Assembly (NCBI GenBank): GCA_019930625.1 | Contig: CP082844.1 | Coordinates: 5,642,001 to 5,706,000, forward strand | Direction of reading: 5' to 3' | Source: Nocardia asteroides | GTDB lineage: Bacteria > Actinomycetota > Actinomycetes > Mycobacteriales > Mycobacteriaceae | Length of the DNA stretch: 64,000 bases | Position numbers and translations under genes: made by a program | Shown: positions 17,370 to 27,171 of the stretch, piece after piece | Numbering within the stretch: position 1 is the stretch's first letter | How the letters are laid out: every line of letters starts with the position of its first letter | Notes under the pieces: model-generated | The model's database searches: none | Seen by the model: only the letters and a program-made list of their open reading frames with translations | Told to the model about the DNA's origin: nothing

Positions 17370-17880
17370 CGCTACCGGCTAGTGCTTTGTTCATCGATGC
17401 GGCGCCGTACCCACTCAACGCCGGACCGTTCTTCACCGGAGCCGCGGCACCCCAGCGCTGCTCGCGTGGCAGGCGGATGAGGAGCGTGAATCGTGTCGAC
17501 CGCTCGACGAGGGTGCCGATCGCGGAACGGCCCGTGCCGAAGCCAGCCGCTGCTGGACATGGTCACGCAGGCGGGAGGTGGTCACCAGCTTGGAAGCCAT
17601 CGGGCACCGGGCGAACAACTCGGCCTTCCACTGGGCCACCGAGGCACGATAGTCGAGCTTCCCACTCCTGGTCGCGGCATTGCGCCGCAGTTCCGGCGAG
17701 ATCGTCTACGGGCTACGCCCCAGAATCGAAGCGATCTGGCGGACACCACTGCCCCGGGTCCGCAACAGGGCGATCTCCTCCCGCCCGGCGAACGACAGGG
17801 ACCGGCCCGACGGAGACTCCACGAATACGGCGACATCCCGCCAGCATCACGGAACCACCTCGTTCCCACCGCAGGTGAGA
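17370..17880 (-). mobile_element. IS30-family transposase remnant
   Basis: On the minus strand, the N-terminal helix-turn-helix (GREEIALLRTRGSGVRQIAS ... NAATRSGKLDYRASVAQWKA) is followed, after a deletion, by a later segment ([40 protein letters not shown]). That segment closely matches the IS30 remnant at 39.2 kb. Frames change several times and the terminal catalytic part is absent. Confidence 0.8.
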
Positions 17881-19085
17881 CACCGGCCGCGACAGCGCAT
17901 TCCGTCGGCAGATCACCTTCGGCGATCCTGTTTCAGAACCCACGCTCGACCACCCGCTGATACCCAGGATGCCCCGGCAACCGCATCGGCGGTCGTCCCG
18001 TCACCTCCCGCACCCAATCCGACGGCCTTCCCGCAACCCCCCTGACCTCGGATGTTGCTTCCAACGGTTGAACCCGATCAAATACACATCGGTGAAGTTC
18101 ACCGAATCACTTGCATTACAAGGGTTGCCGGCGTCCAACATATTTCTCGTCTTCGGTGGGTCGTGCCAGGAAACCGACCACAAAAGATTCAACGAGCAGT
18201 CACGGTGGGGGAATGCGGTGCCGTTCGAATGTACCGCGTGATACGGCAACCGTACCCGGCGAACGCGACGGCGACCGTAGGATTGTCGATGTCAGCTAGC
18301 GTCAGGTATCGGTACTCGCAGAAACTACCGGGGCCGTATACCGTGGCGAGCTGCTTGTAGTAGAAGATCGCGGGCACTGAGAACTGAGCAGGGTTGAGTT
18401 CGAGCCCGGCGGCGCGGAGAGCGTCATTTCGAGGTGCCGGTCCGCTCCATGCTGACGCTGTCTGGCTGGGCTCCTAACCTTCTGATCCGTAGTTCTGGAG
18501 ATCGGGCGGGGCGGGGTGCGCGGAGCACCGCGCCCCAGGTCTTTCGAACATGGGGGAGCCGAAACCTTCTGTCGCACTTCTAAATAGATGAAGGGTCGGA
18601 CGAATCGGAAGTTCGCCCGACAACGGTGTGCCGTCGTCAGCGCGGCCCCAGATCACCAGGGATCTCAGCCCGGTTGCCGGGTCGGCGGCCGTCCGTAGCC
18701 ACACCGGCCGCTTGCCCTTCATCCACGCAGCCACGAAGTCGAATACGTCGTCGGGATCGACCCCTGTTCGCGCAGCACCTGGGCGAATGCCCAGTACCAC
18801 TCGATACCACAGCGCCAGTCAGACTACTCTAGAGACTACGCGTCTGGGAGTGGGCGGACCTCCCGGGTCCTCTCCAGCACCGGGTGCACAGAGACGGTCG
18901 CCATCCGTAACCCCGGAGTCGAGGCATTCTGCTGAGAAGTGCCCACCTTGGTGGGATCGAACCATGTCGAGGGTGAGCTGCCGTGCACCCTTAGTGGCCT
19001 TTCGGCGCGGTCCGGCGTCGATGAGTCTAGACAGCGTCATCACGACAGCGGGACCGCCCGCCACGCCATCCGAAGGAGCACGAAC
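17881..19085. other. gene-poor stretch with minus-strand scraps
   Basis: No intact gene recognised over 1.2 kb. Two minus-strand pieces have protein-like composition: 18189-18377 (FYYKQLATVYGPGSFCEYRY) and 18600-18800 (DDVFDFVAAWMKGKRPVWLR, TGLRSLVIWGRADDGTPLSG). Both are unassigned and probably fragments. Confidence 0.4.
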
Positions 19086-19352
19086 ATGACCATCAACCAG
19101 CGCTCGTCTCGCCGCAGCCACCAGTTCGCACGCGCCCTGGCGATTGCCGCGGCACCCGCCCTGCTGGGCGTGGGTCTGGTGACGGCCGGAGTCGCCCACG
19201 CCGGTCAGGACCCCAACCTGCCGACCTGCCGCTGGCCCAACTTGGTGTGCGGCCCGCAGACCAATCTGACACCCGGCGGGCAAACCAACCTCACCCCTGG
19301 CGGCCAGACCAACCTCACCCCGCACCGGCCCTACTCCCGAATGATCGACTGA
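19086..19352 (+). CDS. small secreted protein with TNLTPGGQ repeats
   Basis: An 88-residue protein preceded by an aaggag site. It has a typical signal peptide (twin-Arg start region, then FARALAIAAAPALLGVGLV and cleavage around AHA-GQ). The mature part of about 45 residues has two cysteines (CRWPNLVC) and then three copies of an octapeptide TNLTPGGQ. I do not recognise the family. The cysteine pair could form a disulphide outside the cell. It stands alone between spacers. Confidence 0.7.
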   Translation: MTINQRSSRRSHQFARALAIAAAPALLGVGLVTAGVAHAGQDPNLPTCRWPNLVCGPQTNLTPGGQTNLTPGGQTNLTPHRPYSRMID

Positions 19353-19533
19353 CCGCTCCGCTCATGATCACCATGCCTGCGCGCGGCCACGCCAGCCCCG
19401 GCGGGGCCGAAGCACGCAACCCCGCGCCGTGCCCGAAACCAACAACCCAGACCTACTCGATCGACCGCCTGTGCAGTCGCCGGTGCGGTAAGACGCGACC
19501 CTACCGCTGCACATGACACGCGAGGAGGAAACC

Positions 19534-19602
19534 ATGACAAGTTCACCAATGGTGCAGATCTGTACCAGAGCCAAGCCAAATCACCGTCCGATGAAGGTGT
19601 AG
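19534..19602 (+). CDS. candidate 22-residue ORF with a strong ribosome site
   Basis: ATG at 19534 is preceded by gaggaggaaacc, the best Shine-Dalgarno in this region. The frame encodes 22 residues (MTSSPMVQICTRAKPNHRPM and two more) before TAG. It may be a real micropeptide, a leader, or the surviving start of a deleted gene. Confidence 0.35.
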   Translation: MTSSPMVQICTRAKPNHRPMKV

Positions 19603-19905
19603 GCGAACGGTGCCGCCCGCTACCGCATATGACCTGGATCAGAATGGCCTCGGGCAGCCTGTGGCCCACTGCATTGCTCCATGGTTGATCGAACTTGCCC
19701 GCCAACCCGGTCCCGGCGAGCATCGGCACCTAGGCAGATCCGGCGGGCGACACACTCCATACCTGGCAAATGGGCGAGTTGGATCGCTATGTCGGCGCTT
19801 GTCGCAGCGCTGGTGGCAACCGGGCGATGTCAGTAGCAGTTGGCGCCGGCGAGCCGCTGAGTACCGGAGGAACGCGTCTGGATCCGGCGTCGATGATGGC
19901 GACCT
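19603..19905. other. no gene recognised
   Basis: Spacer between the micro-ORF and the end of the MerR gene. A plus-strand frame from about 19610 has some protein character but no recognisable domain. Confidence 0.4.
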
Positions 19906-20337
19906 TCAGCGCGCCAACCTCGCGTCGATGTCTTCGGCCAGATACGGGCATTCGGTCGCGGGATTGTCGCGGTGACATCGCAACGCGTGCTCGAGAAAAT
20001 CTTTGGCAGCGATGAGTCGCTCGATCTGGGCTTCGAATGCATCGATCCGAGTGCGTATCACGTCGTGCCAGTCCCCGTTGCTGCCTCGACCGGCCAGCAC
20101 CGCGGCGATATCGCTGAGGCTCATCAGCCCGGTTTCCTGCAGGTATTGGATTATCGCCAGCCTGCGTATCTCGTCCTGGCTGTAGTACCGCCGACCGCCT
20201 CTGCGATCTTCCGGTGAGATCAGTCCTTCCTTCTCCCACCAACGCAGCGTCGACGTCGCTACGCCCAACAACTCGGCGACTTCGCCGATCGACCTCGACT
20301 TCACACTGCAAGCCAAGCGCATCAAGATCCGGCCCAC
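19906..20337 (-). CDS. MerR-family regulator
   Basis: A 143-residue MerR protein. The winged helix-turn-helix is SIGEVAELLGVATSTLRWWE with the wing at RRYYSQDEIRRL, followed by a long dimerisation helix (IDAFEAQIERLIAAKDFLEH) and a short tail with two Cys (HALRCHRDNPATECPYLAED). The two cysteines spaced 12 apart could sense a metal or oxidant, but this is inference. It is divergent from asnB 70 bases away, with an overlapping palindromic operator at 20348-20363. An alternative start is the ATG 15 bases downstream. Confidence 0.88.
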   Translation of the reverse strand: MGRILMRLACSVKSRSIGEVAELLGVATSTLRWWEKEGLISPEDRRGGRRYYSQDEIRRLAIIQYLQETGLMSLSDIAAVLAGRGSNGDWHDVIRTRIDAFEAQIERLIAAKDFLEHALRCHRDNPATECPYLAEDIDARLAR

Positions 20338-20342
20338 AACCC

Positions 20343-20373
20343 TTGACTTGAAGTTGACTTCAACTGTGAGGCT
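20343..20373 (+). promoter_or_regulatory. MerR-type promoter/operator for asnB
   Basis: A -35-like TTGACT (20343-20348) runs into a perfect palindrome TTGAAGTTGACTTCAA (20348-20363; 7-base arms) lying where a MerR dimer binds, between -35 and -10. The -10 candidate (gaggct, 20368) would give a 19-base spacer, as in MerR-activated promoters. It lies between the divergent MerR and asnB genes. Confidence 0.65.
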
Positions 20374-20407
20374 CGTCGTTCAAATGCCAGGAAGAGGAGG
20401 AACGACG

Positions 20408-22231
20408 ATGTGCGGTATCACCGGCTGGGTCGATTGGGAGCGAGACCTCACCCAGCAGCGTCCGCTACTGGAAGCGATGACCGATACCCTCATTCCGCGT
20501 GGTCCCGACGCGGGTGGGGTGTGGCTCTCGCCGCGGGCGGCATTCGGTCATCGACGATTGGCGGTGATCGACATCGAGGGTGGCGTGCAACCGATGCAGG
20601 CCAGTCGAGAGGGTGAGCAGCCGTGCGTGGTGACCTACAGCGGGGAGATCTACAACTTCCCTGAGTTGCGTGGCGAGTTGCAGAGACTAGGCCACCAGTT
20701 CCGAACCCGATCCGACACCGAAGTGCTACTACACAGCTACCTGGAATGGGGCGAGCACTGCCTGCCCCGATTGAATGGCATGTTCGCCTTCGGCGTCTGG
20801 GACCCCAACCGGCAGGGGCTGCTGCTTGGACGCGACCGGCTGGGCGTCAAGCCACTGTTCTACCTGCCCTACGCTACCGGGGTGCTATTCGGCTCGGAGC
20901 TGAAAACATTGCTGGCCAACCCGATCGCTGCGGCCGAGGTCGGTATCGAGGGCCTTGCCGAGGTGTTCTGCGCCACCCAGACTCCCGGGCATGCGGTGTT
21001 CCGCGATATTCGCGCACTGCGGCCCGGCCACTACGCGTGGATCCAGCGCCGGAGCTGCCGGGAGCAACGATACTGGGCGCTGACCAGCGGTGAACACCCC
21101 GACGATCTGCCGACCACCACCGCTGCGGTGCGCGAGTTGCTGGAGGACATCGTGCGACGGCAGCTGATCGCCGACGTTCCGGTGGGCACGCTACTGTCCG
21201 GCGGCCTGGACTCCAGTGCGGTGACCGCGCTGGCCACAGGCGTGCTGAACCGGAACAGCCGCGACCGACTCGCCACATACTCGATCGACTTCGAGGGCAA
21301 CCAGGATAATTTCCAGCCCAGCGCGATTCGCCCGGAACAAGACACCCCGTTCGCGCGGATGGTGGCACAGCGAGTGCGCAGCGATCACATCGAGTTGCTG
21401 CTACGCACCGACGAGGTGATCAGCGCCCGGTCCGAAGTGTTGCGTGCTCGCGACCTGCCCGGACTCGCCGATACCAACGCCGCCCAGTACTTGTTGTTCC
21501 GCGAGGTCAAGAAGCGCTCGACAGTGGCGTTGTCCGGAGAGTCGGCCGACGAGGTGTTCGGTGGCTACCCCTGGTTTTTCGATCAGCGTATGCTCGGTGC
21601 CGCTACATTCCCGTGGGCGGTCTCGGTCGCCGCGTTCGAGCCGGTACTCGACACCGAGTTGTGGCGGCTGCTGCGACCGCAGGAGTACATCGCCGAGCGC
21701 TACGCACAAACCATGGCCGAAGTGCCAGCGCTAGACGGTGAGGCGCCGGGCGACGTACGGATCCGGGAAATGTTCTACGCCAACCTAACTCGATGGCTGA
21801 CCATGCTGCTGGATTTCAAAGACCGGATGAGCATGCGAGTCGGCCTCGAGGTTCGGGTGCCGTTCTGTGATCACCGACTGGTGGAGTACCTGTGGAACAC
21901 CCCGTGGGCGTTCAAGACCTCCGACGGGCGAGTCAAAGGCCTGCTACGGAACGCGGTCGCCGACCTGCTGCCAGCCCCAGTGCTGGATCGGAAGAAGACC
22001 TCGTTCCCCGTCAGCCAGCATCCGGCCTACGAACAGACACTCCGGGAGGAGATGCGGGCCGAACTCGCCGACCCCAACTCGCCACTACTACCGCTGGTAC
22101 GCCGAGAGGCGGTCCTCGACCTGCTGGCCGGACCGCCCGGCCAGCAGGGCATGTGGCGCTCTGCGGACACGCTGTCGTTGCTGCTACAGATCGCCGAGTG
22201 GCTGCGGTTCTATCACATCAGCATCCGATGA
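20408..22231 (+). CDS. asnB: asparagine synthase (glutamine-hydrolysing)
   Basis: A 607-residue class B asparagine synthase. The N-terminal glutaminase domain starts with the essential Cys2 (MCGITGWVDW) and has the RGPDAGG and GHRRLAVID motifs. The C-terminal synthase domain carries the ATP-pyrophosphatase loop LLSGGLDSSAVTAL and VALSGESADEVFGGYPW. It makes asparagine from aspartate and glutamine-derived ammonia. The ATG at 20408 is fixed by the need for Cys at position 2 and by an aggagg site. Control by the divergent MerR-type regulator is likely and unusual for asnB, which suggests a conditional or specialised role. Confidence 0.93.
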   Translation: MCGITGWVDWERDLTQQRPLLEAMTDTLIPRGPDAGGVWLSPRAAFGHRRLAVIDIEGGVQPMQASREGEQPCVVTYSGEIYNFPELRGELQRLGHQFRTRSDTEVLLHSYLEWGEHCLPRLNGMFAFGVWDPNRQGLLLGRDRLGVKPLFYLPYATGVLFGSELKTLLANPIAAAEVGIEGLAEVFCATQTPGHAVFRDIRALRPGHYAWIQRRSCREQRYWALTSGEHPDDLPTTTAAVRELLEDIVRRQLIADVPVGTLLSGGLDSSAVTALATGVLNRNSRDRLATYSIDFEGNQDNFQPSAIRPEQDTPFARMVAQRVRSDHIELLLRTDEVISARSEVLRARDLPGLADTNAAQYLLFREVKKRSTVALSGESADEVFGGYPWFFDQRMLGAATFPWAVSVAAFEPVLDTELWRLLRPQEYIAERYAQTMAEVPALDGEAPGDVRIREMFYANLTRWLTMLLDFKDRMSMRVGLEVRVPFCDHRLVEYLWNTPWAFKTSDGRVKGLLRNAVADLLPAPVLDRKKTSFPVSQHPAYEQTLREEMRAELADPNSPLLPLVRREAVLDLLAGPPGQQGMWRSADTLSLLLQIAEWLRFYHISIR

Positions 22232-22410
22232 AACCACTGGACGCCGAGCTGAGTCATGAGGGCAGTTCAGTCCGGTTGCGTGGGCCCTGGCGGACAGAAC
22301 TCCAGGACAGCCCATCGGTGAATTCGCCGCGGCTATGCGCTGTCCAGGAGCCGGAGTTCAATCTGTTGTCGACAGGCACTTTTCGCGCCGCGCACCCGCA
22401 GTCGATAATC

Positions 22411-23235
22411 CTAGTCAACCGAGCGCGCCGCTGGTGGCCGTGCCGCGGGTTCCAACGCATCGCGCTGTATTCGAGGCGGCATCTGTGTCATGGCCGGTGT
22501 GCTGGACTCGAAGTTGTTCAGTCCACTTCCGGGCGGCTCGGCGTCGCAATGAGGTCGCGCCTGTTCACCTCCGAGCTTGTCGATCTCGGTGAAAAGCGCC
22601 TCGATGATCGTATGCATCTGCTTCTCCGCGATCTGGGCGTAAGTGCGGATGTACTCGATCTCCGCGGGCAGGGGATCGGAAGATCCTGCTGGATCGGCCA
22701 CCACGGCGGCGATGCCGTCCGCCGCGCGGGCTGCCGACTGCTGGGCCTGCCGCAGAATCTCTGCGTACTGCTCGCGGGCGTGCGCGACCAGCTCACGGGC
22801 ATAGATCTCGGCTTCGGCCACCGTTGATTCCGCGGTGATCTGCGCCTGGCTGAGCATGTTCACTGCGCGTACGTTCACTCCGAGCAGATCGCGCTGGGAA
22901 TCCTCGCGCAGCTGTGCGTTCTCGCGCTGCAGTTCCTCCAGCTCGGTGCGCAGGGATTCGACGGTGGAGGAATCGCCGAGCGCCGACTTGTACATCGAGA
23001 CCCGAAACTCGAGATCCGCAACCTGGTGAGCTAGATAGTTGTTGTCGGCCAGCAGCGCCTTCTCGTCGCCGAAGTCCAGCTGCTGGGTCAGCCGCTTGTT
23101 CGCCGAGTTCAGCCGGGAAACCTCACGGGCTACTCGCCGGACGAATTCGTCGACGTCGCGTTCGTCGTACCCGCGGCGACCCAGTGCCGACTTCTTGAAT
23201 TTCGCGTTCTCGATATCACGTGCCCTCAGCGTCAT
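22411..23235 (-). CDS. DivIVA/Wag31-like coiled-coil protein
   Basis: A 274-residue protein. Residues 1-60 match the DivIVA lipid-binding head (MTLRARDIENAKFKKSALGR, GYDERDVDEFV). A long heptad coiled coil follows (VSRLNSANKRLTQQL, LRTELEELQRENAQLREDSQ, then LVAHAREQYAEILRQAQQS). The tail is short and Pro/Ala-rich. DivIVA proteins mark curved or polar membrane and recruit growth machinery. The start ATG lies 4 bases after the flavohaemoglobin stop, so the two genes form an operon; this is probably an accessory DivIVA paralogue rather than the essential wag31, which normally sits in the dcw cluster. Confidence 0.88.
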   Translation of the reverse strand: MTLRARDIENAKFKKSALGRRGYDERDVDEFVRRVAREVSRLNSANKRLTQQLDFGDEKALLADNNYLAHQVADLEFRVSMYKSALGDSSTVESLRTELEELQRENAQLREDSQRDLLGVNVRAVNMLSQAQITAESTVAEAEIYARELVAHAREQYAEILRQAQQSAARAADGIAAVVADPAGSSDPLPAEIEYIRTYAQIAEKQMHTIIEALFTEIDKLGGEQARPHCDAEPPGSGLNNFESSTPAMTQMPPRIQRDALEPAARPPAARSVD

Positions 23236-23239
23236 GTCG

Positions 23240-24424
23240 CTACCTCGTGCGCAATCTCTCCGCCGGAGCTGCGGAGGTATTCGGTGTGATGTCCTCGGGG
23301 GTGCGGCCGTCGAGGTTCTCGAATCGGATGGCCGAGTCGGGCAGGCCCGCGCGCCGCAGTTCACCGGCAGCGTGCTCCACCATCGCGGCGGAGCCGCAAA
23401 TGAGCGCGGTCCTGCCCTGCCAGGGGTGGGTCTGGGCGGCCACCGTGCCGACCAGCCCCACAGCACCCGGGTAGGTCGGGTCATCGGAGACCACCGGGGT
23501 GTAGCGCAACCATGGCCTGGTCCCGGCCAGCTCGGACAGGAAGGCATGATCGTAGATGTTCCATTGAGTCCGGACCCCGTGGAAGAGATGGACATTCGTG
23601 GCCTCGCCCGTGGTGCGCCAGTTCTCGTCGAGTTGTTCGATCAGGGCGGTCATCGGAGCGAGCCCCGTACCGCCCGCCACCATCAGCAGATCCCCGCGGA
23701 AATTCGCGGGCAGGGTGAGTGCGGTGCCGATCGGCGCGCCCAGCCGCAGTGTGTCGCCGACCGTGACCGTCCGGGCGAGGGTGGCGCTGACCTGTCCACC
23801 GGCGACGATCTGCACATGCAGGTCGAGGGTTCCGTCGGGGCGGGGCGCGTTGGCCGGGGTGTAGTAGCGCCACAGCCGCGGCCGCTGCGGAACCTCCACG
23901 GCCATGGACTGTCCGGCGGCATAGTCGTAGGGCTCGGTGGGCCGGATGCGTAGCAACCCGACGTCCATTCCGCGGCGTTCGGTGGCGACGACCTCCGCCT
24001 CCCACCAGGCTGGAGTGGTTTCCTCGTCCTCCTCGGCCGCCGCCATCATGATCTGGGCGACCGAGCCATACGCCTCGGCCCAGTCGGAGGCGAGACTGTC
24101 GGTCCACGCCTCGCCGAGGAAGTACTGGAGCGTAGCCAGCAGTGACGCTCCGGCCGCAGGGTAGTGGTCGGCAACGACCTCGAATTTGCGATGGTCGCGG
24201 CCAAGTTGCCGCACAAAGGTGGGGTCGGCGGCAACACGGTCGACATTACTGACAATGCGGCCGAGCGCCACTAAGAATTTGCCGCGCTGGGCGGCCATCG
24301 ACACCGGGAACAGATCGCGGACTTCGGGGTGCGTCATGAACAGATGTGAGTAGAAGTACAGAACCGCCTCGTCGCCGACCTTCTCAATCCTGAGCCAGCT
24401 GTCTCTGAGCGCTGGAACATCCAT
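23240..24424 (-). CDS. flavohaemoglobin-like nitric oxide dioxygenase
   Basis: A 394-residue globin-reductase fusion. The globin domain (1-140) has the proximal-His segment LGRDHRKFEV. The FAD domain shows RLWRYYTPANAP and the NAD domain VAGGTGLAPMTALIEQ. The closing part (GVRTQWNIYDHAFLSEL, ALICGSAAMVEHAAGELR) is normal for NAD(P)H-linked reductases. Such proteins turn nitric oxide into nitrate, or act as globin-coupled reductases. It is followed at 4 bases by a DivIVA gene and, 1 kb upstream, preceded by a truncated haemoglobin in the same direction. Confidence 0.9.
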   Translation of the reverse strand: MDVPALRDSWLRIEKVGDEAVLYFYSHLFMTHPEVRDLFPVSMAAQRGKFLVALGRIVSNVDRVAADPTFVRQLGRDHRKFEVVADHYPAAGASLLATLQYFLGEAWTDSLASDWAEAYGSVAQIMMAAAEEDEETTPAWWEAEVVATERRGMDVGLLRIRPTEPYDYAAGQSMAVEVPQRPRLWRYYTPANAPRPDGTLDLHVQIVAGGQVSATLARTVTVGDTLRLGAPIGTALTLPANFRGDLLMVAGGTGLAPMTALIEQLDENWRTTGEATNVHLFHGVRTQWNIYDHAFLSELAGTRPWLRYTPVVSDDPTYPGAVGLVGTVAAQTHPWQGRTALICGSAAMVEHAAGELRRAGLPDSAIRFENLDGRTPEDITPNTSAAPAERLRTR

Positions 24425-25400
24425 GTCCGATCACCAACTCATCTGTCGATCGATCCTGTACCGGCGCAACACCTCTCGATCCCGGATTTTCCAACGGAAA
24501 CACCTCGATCCCGGGATGCCGATGATGACCCCGAACTCACTCGTACGCCCTGAACAGAGGGGCCTCATATCTGCGCCCCATGCAGGTCCTTCGAACACGG
24601 CATGAACTTCTCACGATCTGCAGCCGAACGCAAACGGGGAGAACGCCTTTGACTACAGCAGGTGACGTTGGTCAGCACCTCGAACAAAGCCTTTCGCAAT
24701 CATGCGCGTCGCGCACCAGTGTCAATCGCATAGAGCTGGTCTATGGTGGCGATGTCGTTGTAGAGCCGTACCCAGCCAGGACTGCTTCGTCCCAAGCAGG
24801 TCCATGTGGTGAGCGGGCAAGCGTCTGGCATGCTTCGGCCCAGTTACCATGGCCGCCGGAACTTTCAACGCCCCGGCGTCACCGCGCGACCCCACTCGAT
24901 CACTCGCGAGTGGCCCCTGTCGCCGGAGCAGCGCACCCGCGCCCCGGCTCGGTCGACCGGTCGCACTCGTCGCTTCGGCCACGCCGATTCACCCCTGTTC
25001 TTCGACCGCTTTGCCGCGCCGTTGTCGGCGGGCAGATCAGCCGCACCCATCGTCGCCATGCTCTGTATCCCTGAAGTCGCTCTACATCACGTACGGGGAT
25101 ATGCAGACCAAGTAGTCTTATCCGAGTCTGGCGAGTAGGGGTGAGACTTGATTCGTAAGCATTGCCATGATGAATTTCGCCAGCAGGCCCATTACATCTG
25201 AGTGTGCTTCACGCACACCGTTTGTCAATAAACTTGGATCGACTGTGCGACAACCAAGTCCCTACCGCCACCGCCGGTCGCTACATTTATGGGCGACCGT
25301 CGGAAAATGGGAGGAGTCGATCGCACGATAGGCGCGCTCGACATCCCTCCTCGGCGGTTCGCCGCTCCGATCATTTCTCGGATTCCGTAGTATCAACCGG
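24425..25400. other. 976-base stretch without a recognised gene
   Basis: I find no convincing protein or RNA gene. It separates two globin genes on the same strand and should include the promoter of the flavohaemoglobin-DivIVA operon. The part around 25080-25260 is distinctly A+T-richer than its surroundings. Confidence 0.5.
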
Positions 25401-25766
25401 TCATGCAGCCGAACCACTGACGATGTCTGATGCCAGATTCGACACCGTGCCGATGATCTGTTCCACGGTCTCGGCGGGCACACCCGCAGCCGCGAGAGAA
25501 TCGGACAGATGCGCCGCCACGAGTTCGAAGTGGCGCATCGTAATTCCCTTACCCTGGTGGATGCGATGCATCGGGGCACCTGTGTAGGGATCGGGACCGC
25601 CGAGTGCCGCGGCGAAGAACTCCACTTGACGCCCCTGGAGCCGGGACATATTGACGCCCTTGAAGAATCCGGCCAACTCATCGTCCGCGAGAACCCGGAC
25701 ATAGAAGTCGGCGACAACGACCTCGAGTGCCTCGGCGCCGCCGATCCTCTCATAAATACTGCTCAT
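25401..25766 (-). CDS. glbN: group 1 truncated haemoglobin
   Basis: A 121-residue 2-on-2 globin. It starts [20 protein letters not shown], has the B/E helix region ([20 protein letters not shown]) and the proximal-His F-helix segment [18 protein letters not shown]. Length and motifs fit GlbN/trHbN proteins, which bind oxygen and detoxify nitric oxide. An agagat site precedes the ATG. With the flavohaemoglobin 1 kb downstream on the same strand it suggests nitrosative-stress defence. Confidence 0.92.
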   Translation of the reverse strand: MSSIYERIGGAEALEVVVADFYVRVLADDELAGFFKGVNMSRLQGRQVEFFAAALGGPDPYTGAPMHRIHQGKGITMRHFELVAAHLSDSLAAAGVPAETVEQIIGTVSNLASDIVSGSAA

Positions 25767-25959
25767 TACATCTCTTATCTGCGTGTGGATCTAGGCATCC
25801 GTGCCGACCGACCCATTAAGGCGCCTCACCCAGGTGGTACGCGATCCTGTGAAACCCGTTCGGAACGCCACTGGAAACCACTGGGGATCGTACTGGGGAG
25901 AGTAGTCGCCGACAACGCGAGCTTCCCATGTCCGGAGAGACTGTCAATTTTTTAACCGC

Positions 25960-26340
25960 CCTGGTTCACTTCCGGTGACGCCCGGGCTATGCGAGCAGGA
26001 TGCGGTGCCGAAGTAGCTGAAAATTGGCCCTCCCATACATTTGTCGCTTGATCAGTTTGGTCTTGGTGTTGACGCTTTCGATCGGGCCGTTGCTGTAGGG
26101 CCGGGCGACCGCGGCGTCGTGGTCCTGGTCGAGGCCACGTAGGAAAGGGTCGAGTTCGGTCAGCCCGGCCTCGCGAACTTTGATTCATCCACTCGTCGAG
26201 AGCGCCACCGCGACGTTCGATCAGGATCGCTGCGAACTCGCCGACGAGCCGAGCCAGGTAGGTCATCTCGGGGCGTGCCCCGAGAAGTTCGTCCAGATGA
26301 GCACGGCGTCCGGCGGGAAGATCGGTCGACCGGCTCATGA
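25960..26340 (-). mobile_element. ISL3-family transposase C-terminal remnant
   Basis: On the minus strand, pieces in two frames read MTYLARLVGEFAAILIERRG then RGLDQDHDAAVARPYSNGPI and ESVNTKTKLIKRQMYGRANF, ending LLRHRILLA. This is the conserved end of ISL3 transposases. At least one frameshift is present and the N-terminal two thirds are missing. Confidence 0.85.
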
Positions 26341-26588
26341 TCCACGAAGTCGGCCGGCGCGGTGCGGCGGAGTACCGCGGATTCCGGGATGGTGCTTCCT
26401 GGCATCTGGGTGAGGTACTACGCCGGAATCTGGGCGGATACTGGGACCACGATCAGGAGGGGTACGAGGTCGTCAGGCAGGTCGGCGCACGTAGCCAGCT
26501 GATGTTTCCGTTCCTGGACTTGAAGCACGTGTTCGATCAGCCGGGCTACCTGGGACGGCACTACGACTATTGCGCCGTGAATGAATAG
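26337..26588 (+). CDS. hypothetical protein, possibly partial
   Basis: An 83-codon frame (GASWHLGEVLRRNLGGYWDH, MFPFLDLKHVFDQPGYLGRH) starting inside the ISL3 remnant. It resembles the middle of small actinobacterial proteins of unknown function that contain LGExLxRxxGGxWxxD. The broken gene that follows has the same type of sequence. Probably a remnant or a fusion product. Confidence 0.35.
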   Translation: MIHEVGRRGAAEYRGFRDGASWHLGEVLRRNLGGYWDHDQEGYEVVRQVGARSQLMFPFLDLKHVFDQPGYLGRHYDYCAVNE

Positions 26589-26659
26589 TTGTAGTCGCCG
26601 CTTCGGCAAGGAGTGCGAGGTGCGAGGCTCATGGACGACGATCCGCTGACAGAGTGGCG

Positions 26660-27171
26660 GGACATACTTCTGGGGGCGGTTCTTCGATCTGGACGACGAC
26701 GAAGTGCTGGACGACGTCACGCTCGATGTCACCGCCTCGTCCCTGCGCGGGCTGGCGACATACGCGCAGCAGCTGGACTCCGATGATGAGGAGAGCGTGC
26801 CGGCGGTCGCGGCGTATCTCGGCGAGACACTGATGCGTGCCGGCGGAGGCTGCTGGGCATGGATCGATGAGCTGCCGCTGGTACGGCTGGACGACGGCTC
26901 GGGCAGGCACCGGTTCGACCGGTGCAGCTGGTCGAAGAGGCCGACCGGTCGTTCGAGGCCGTGCACGCGGAATGGGCAGCGGCTGCCGCCCGGGTGGCCG
27001 CGGAGCGTCCAGGCTGGCCACCGGCGAGGGAAGAGACAGATCTCGACCTACTCGACGACCCCACGCAAACGCCCTCACCCGGTGGCTTGCTGCCCGAGAG
27101 TCGGCGTTGGCCGGCGGTGCCGGGTTCGACTTTTCCCCTGAGTCGGGAAATGTGGATGGAGTTGCATGACT
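26660..27171 (+). pseudogene. frameshifted hypothetical gene
   Basis: Coding-like sequence in successive frames: FDLDDDEVLDDVTLDVTASS, VAAYLGETLMRAGGGCWAWI, then VQLVEEADRSFEAVHAEWAA after a shift near 26915. The YLGETLMR...GGCWAW segment parallels the ORF at 26337. I cannot name the family; it is often seen as an accessory protein beside toxin genes, but I am unsure. Confidence 0.4.

Noticed and set aside
17881..19085. Possible genes on the minus strand (18189-18377, 18474-18800)
   Set aside because: Protein-like pieces but short, without start signals or recognisable domains; kept only as a note.
24580..25074. 164-codon plus-strand frame between the globin genes
   Set aside because: Arg/Pro/Ser-rich, no domain, no conserved start; treated as spacer.
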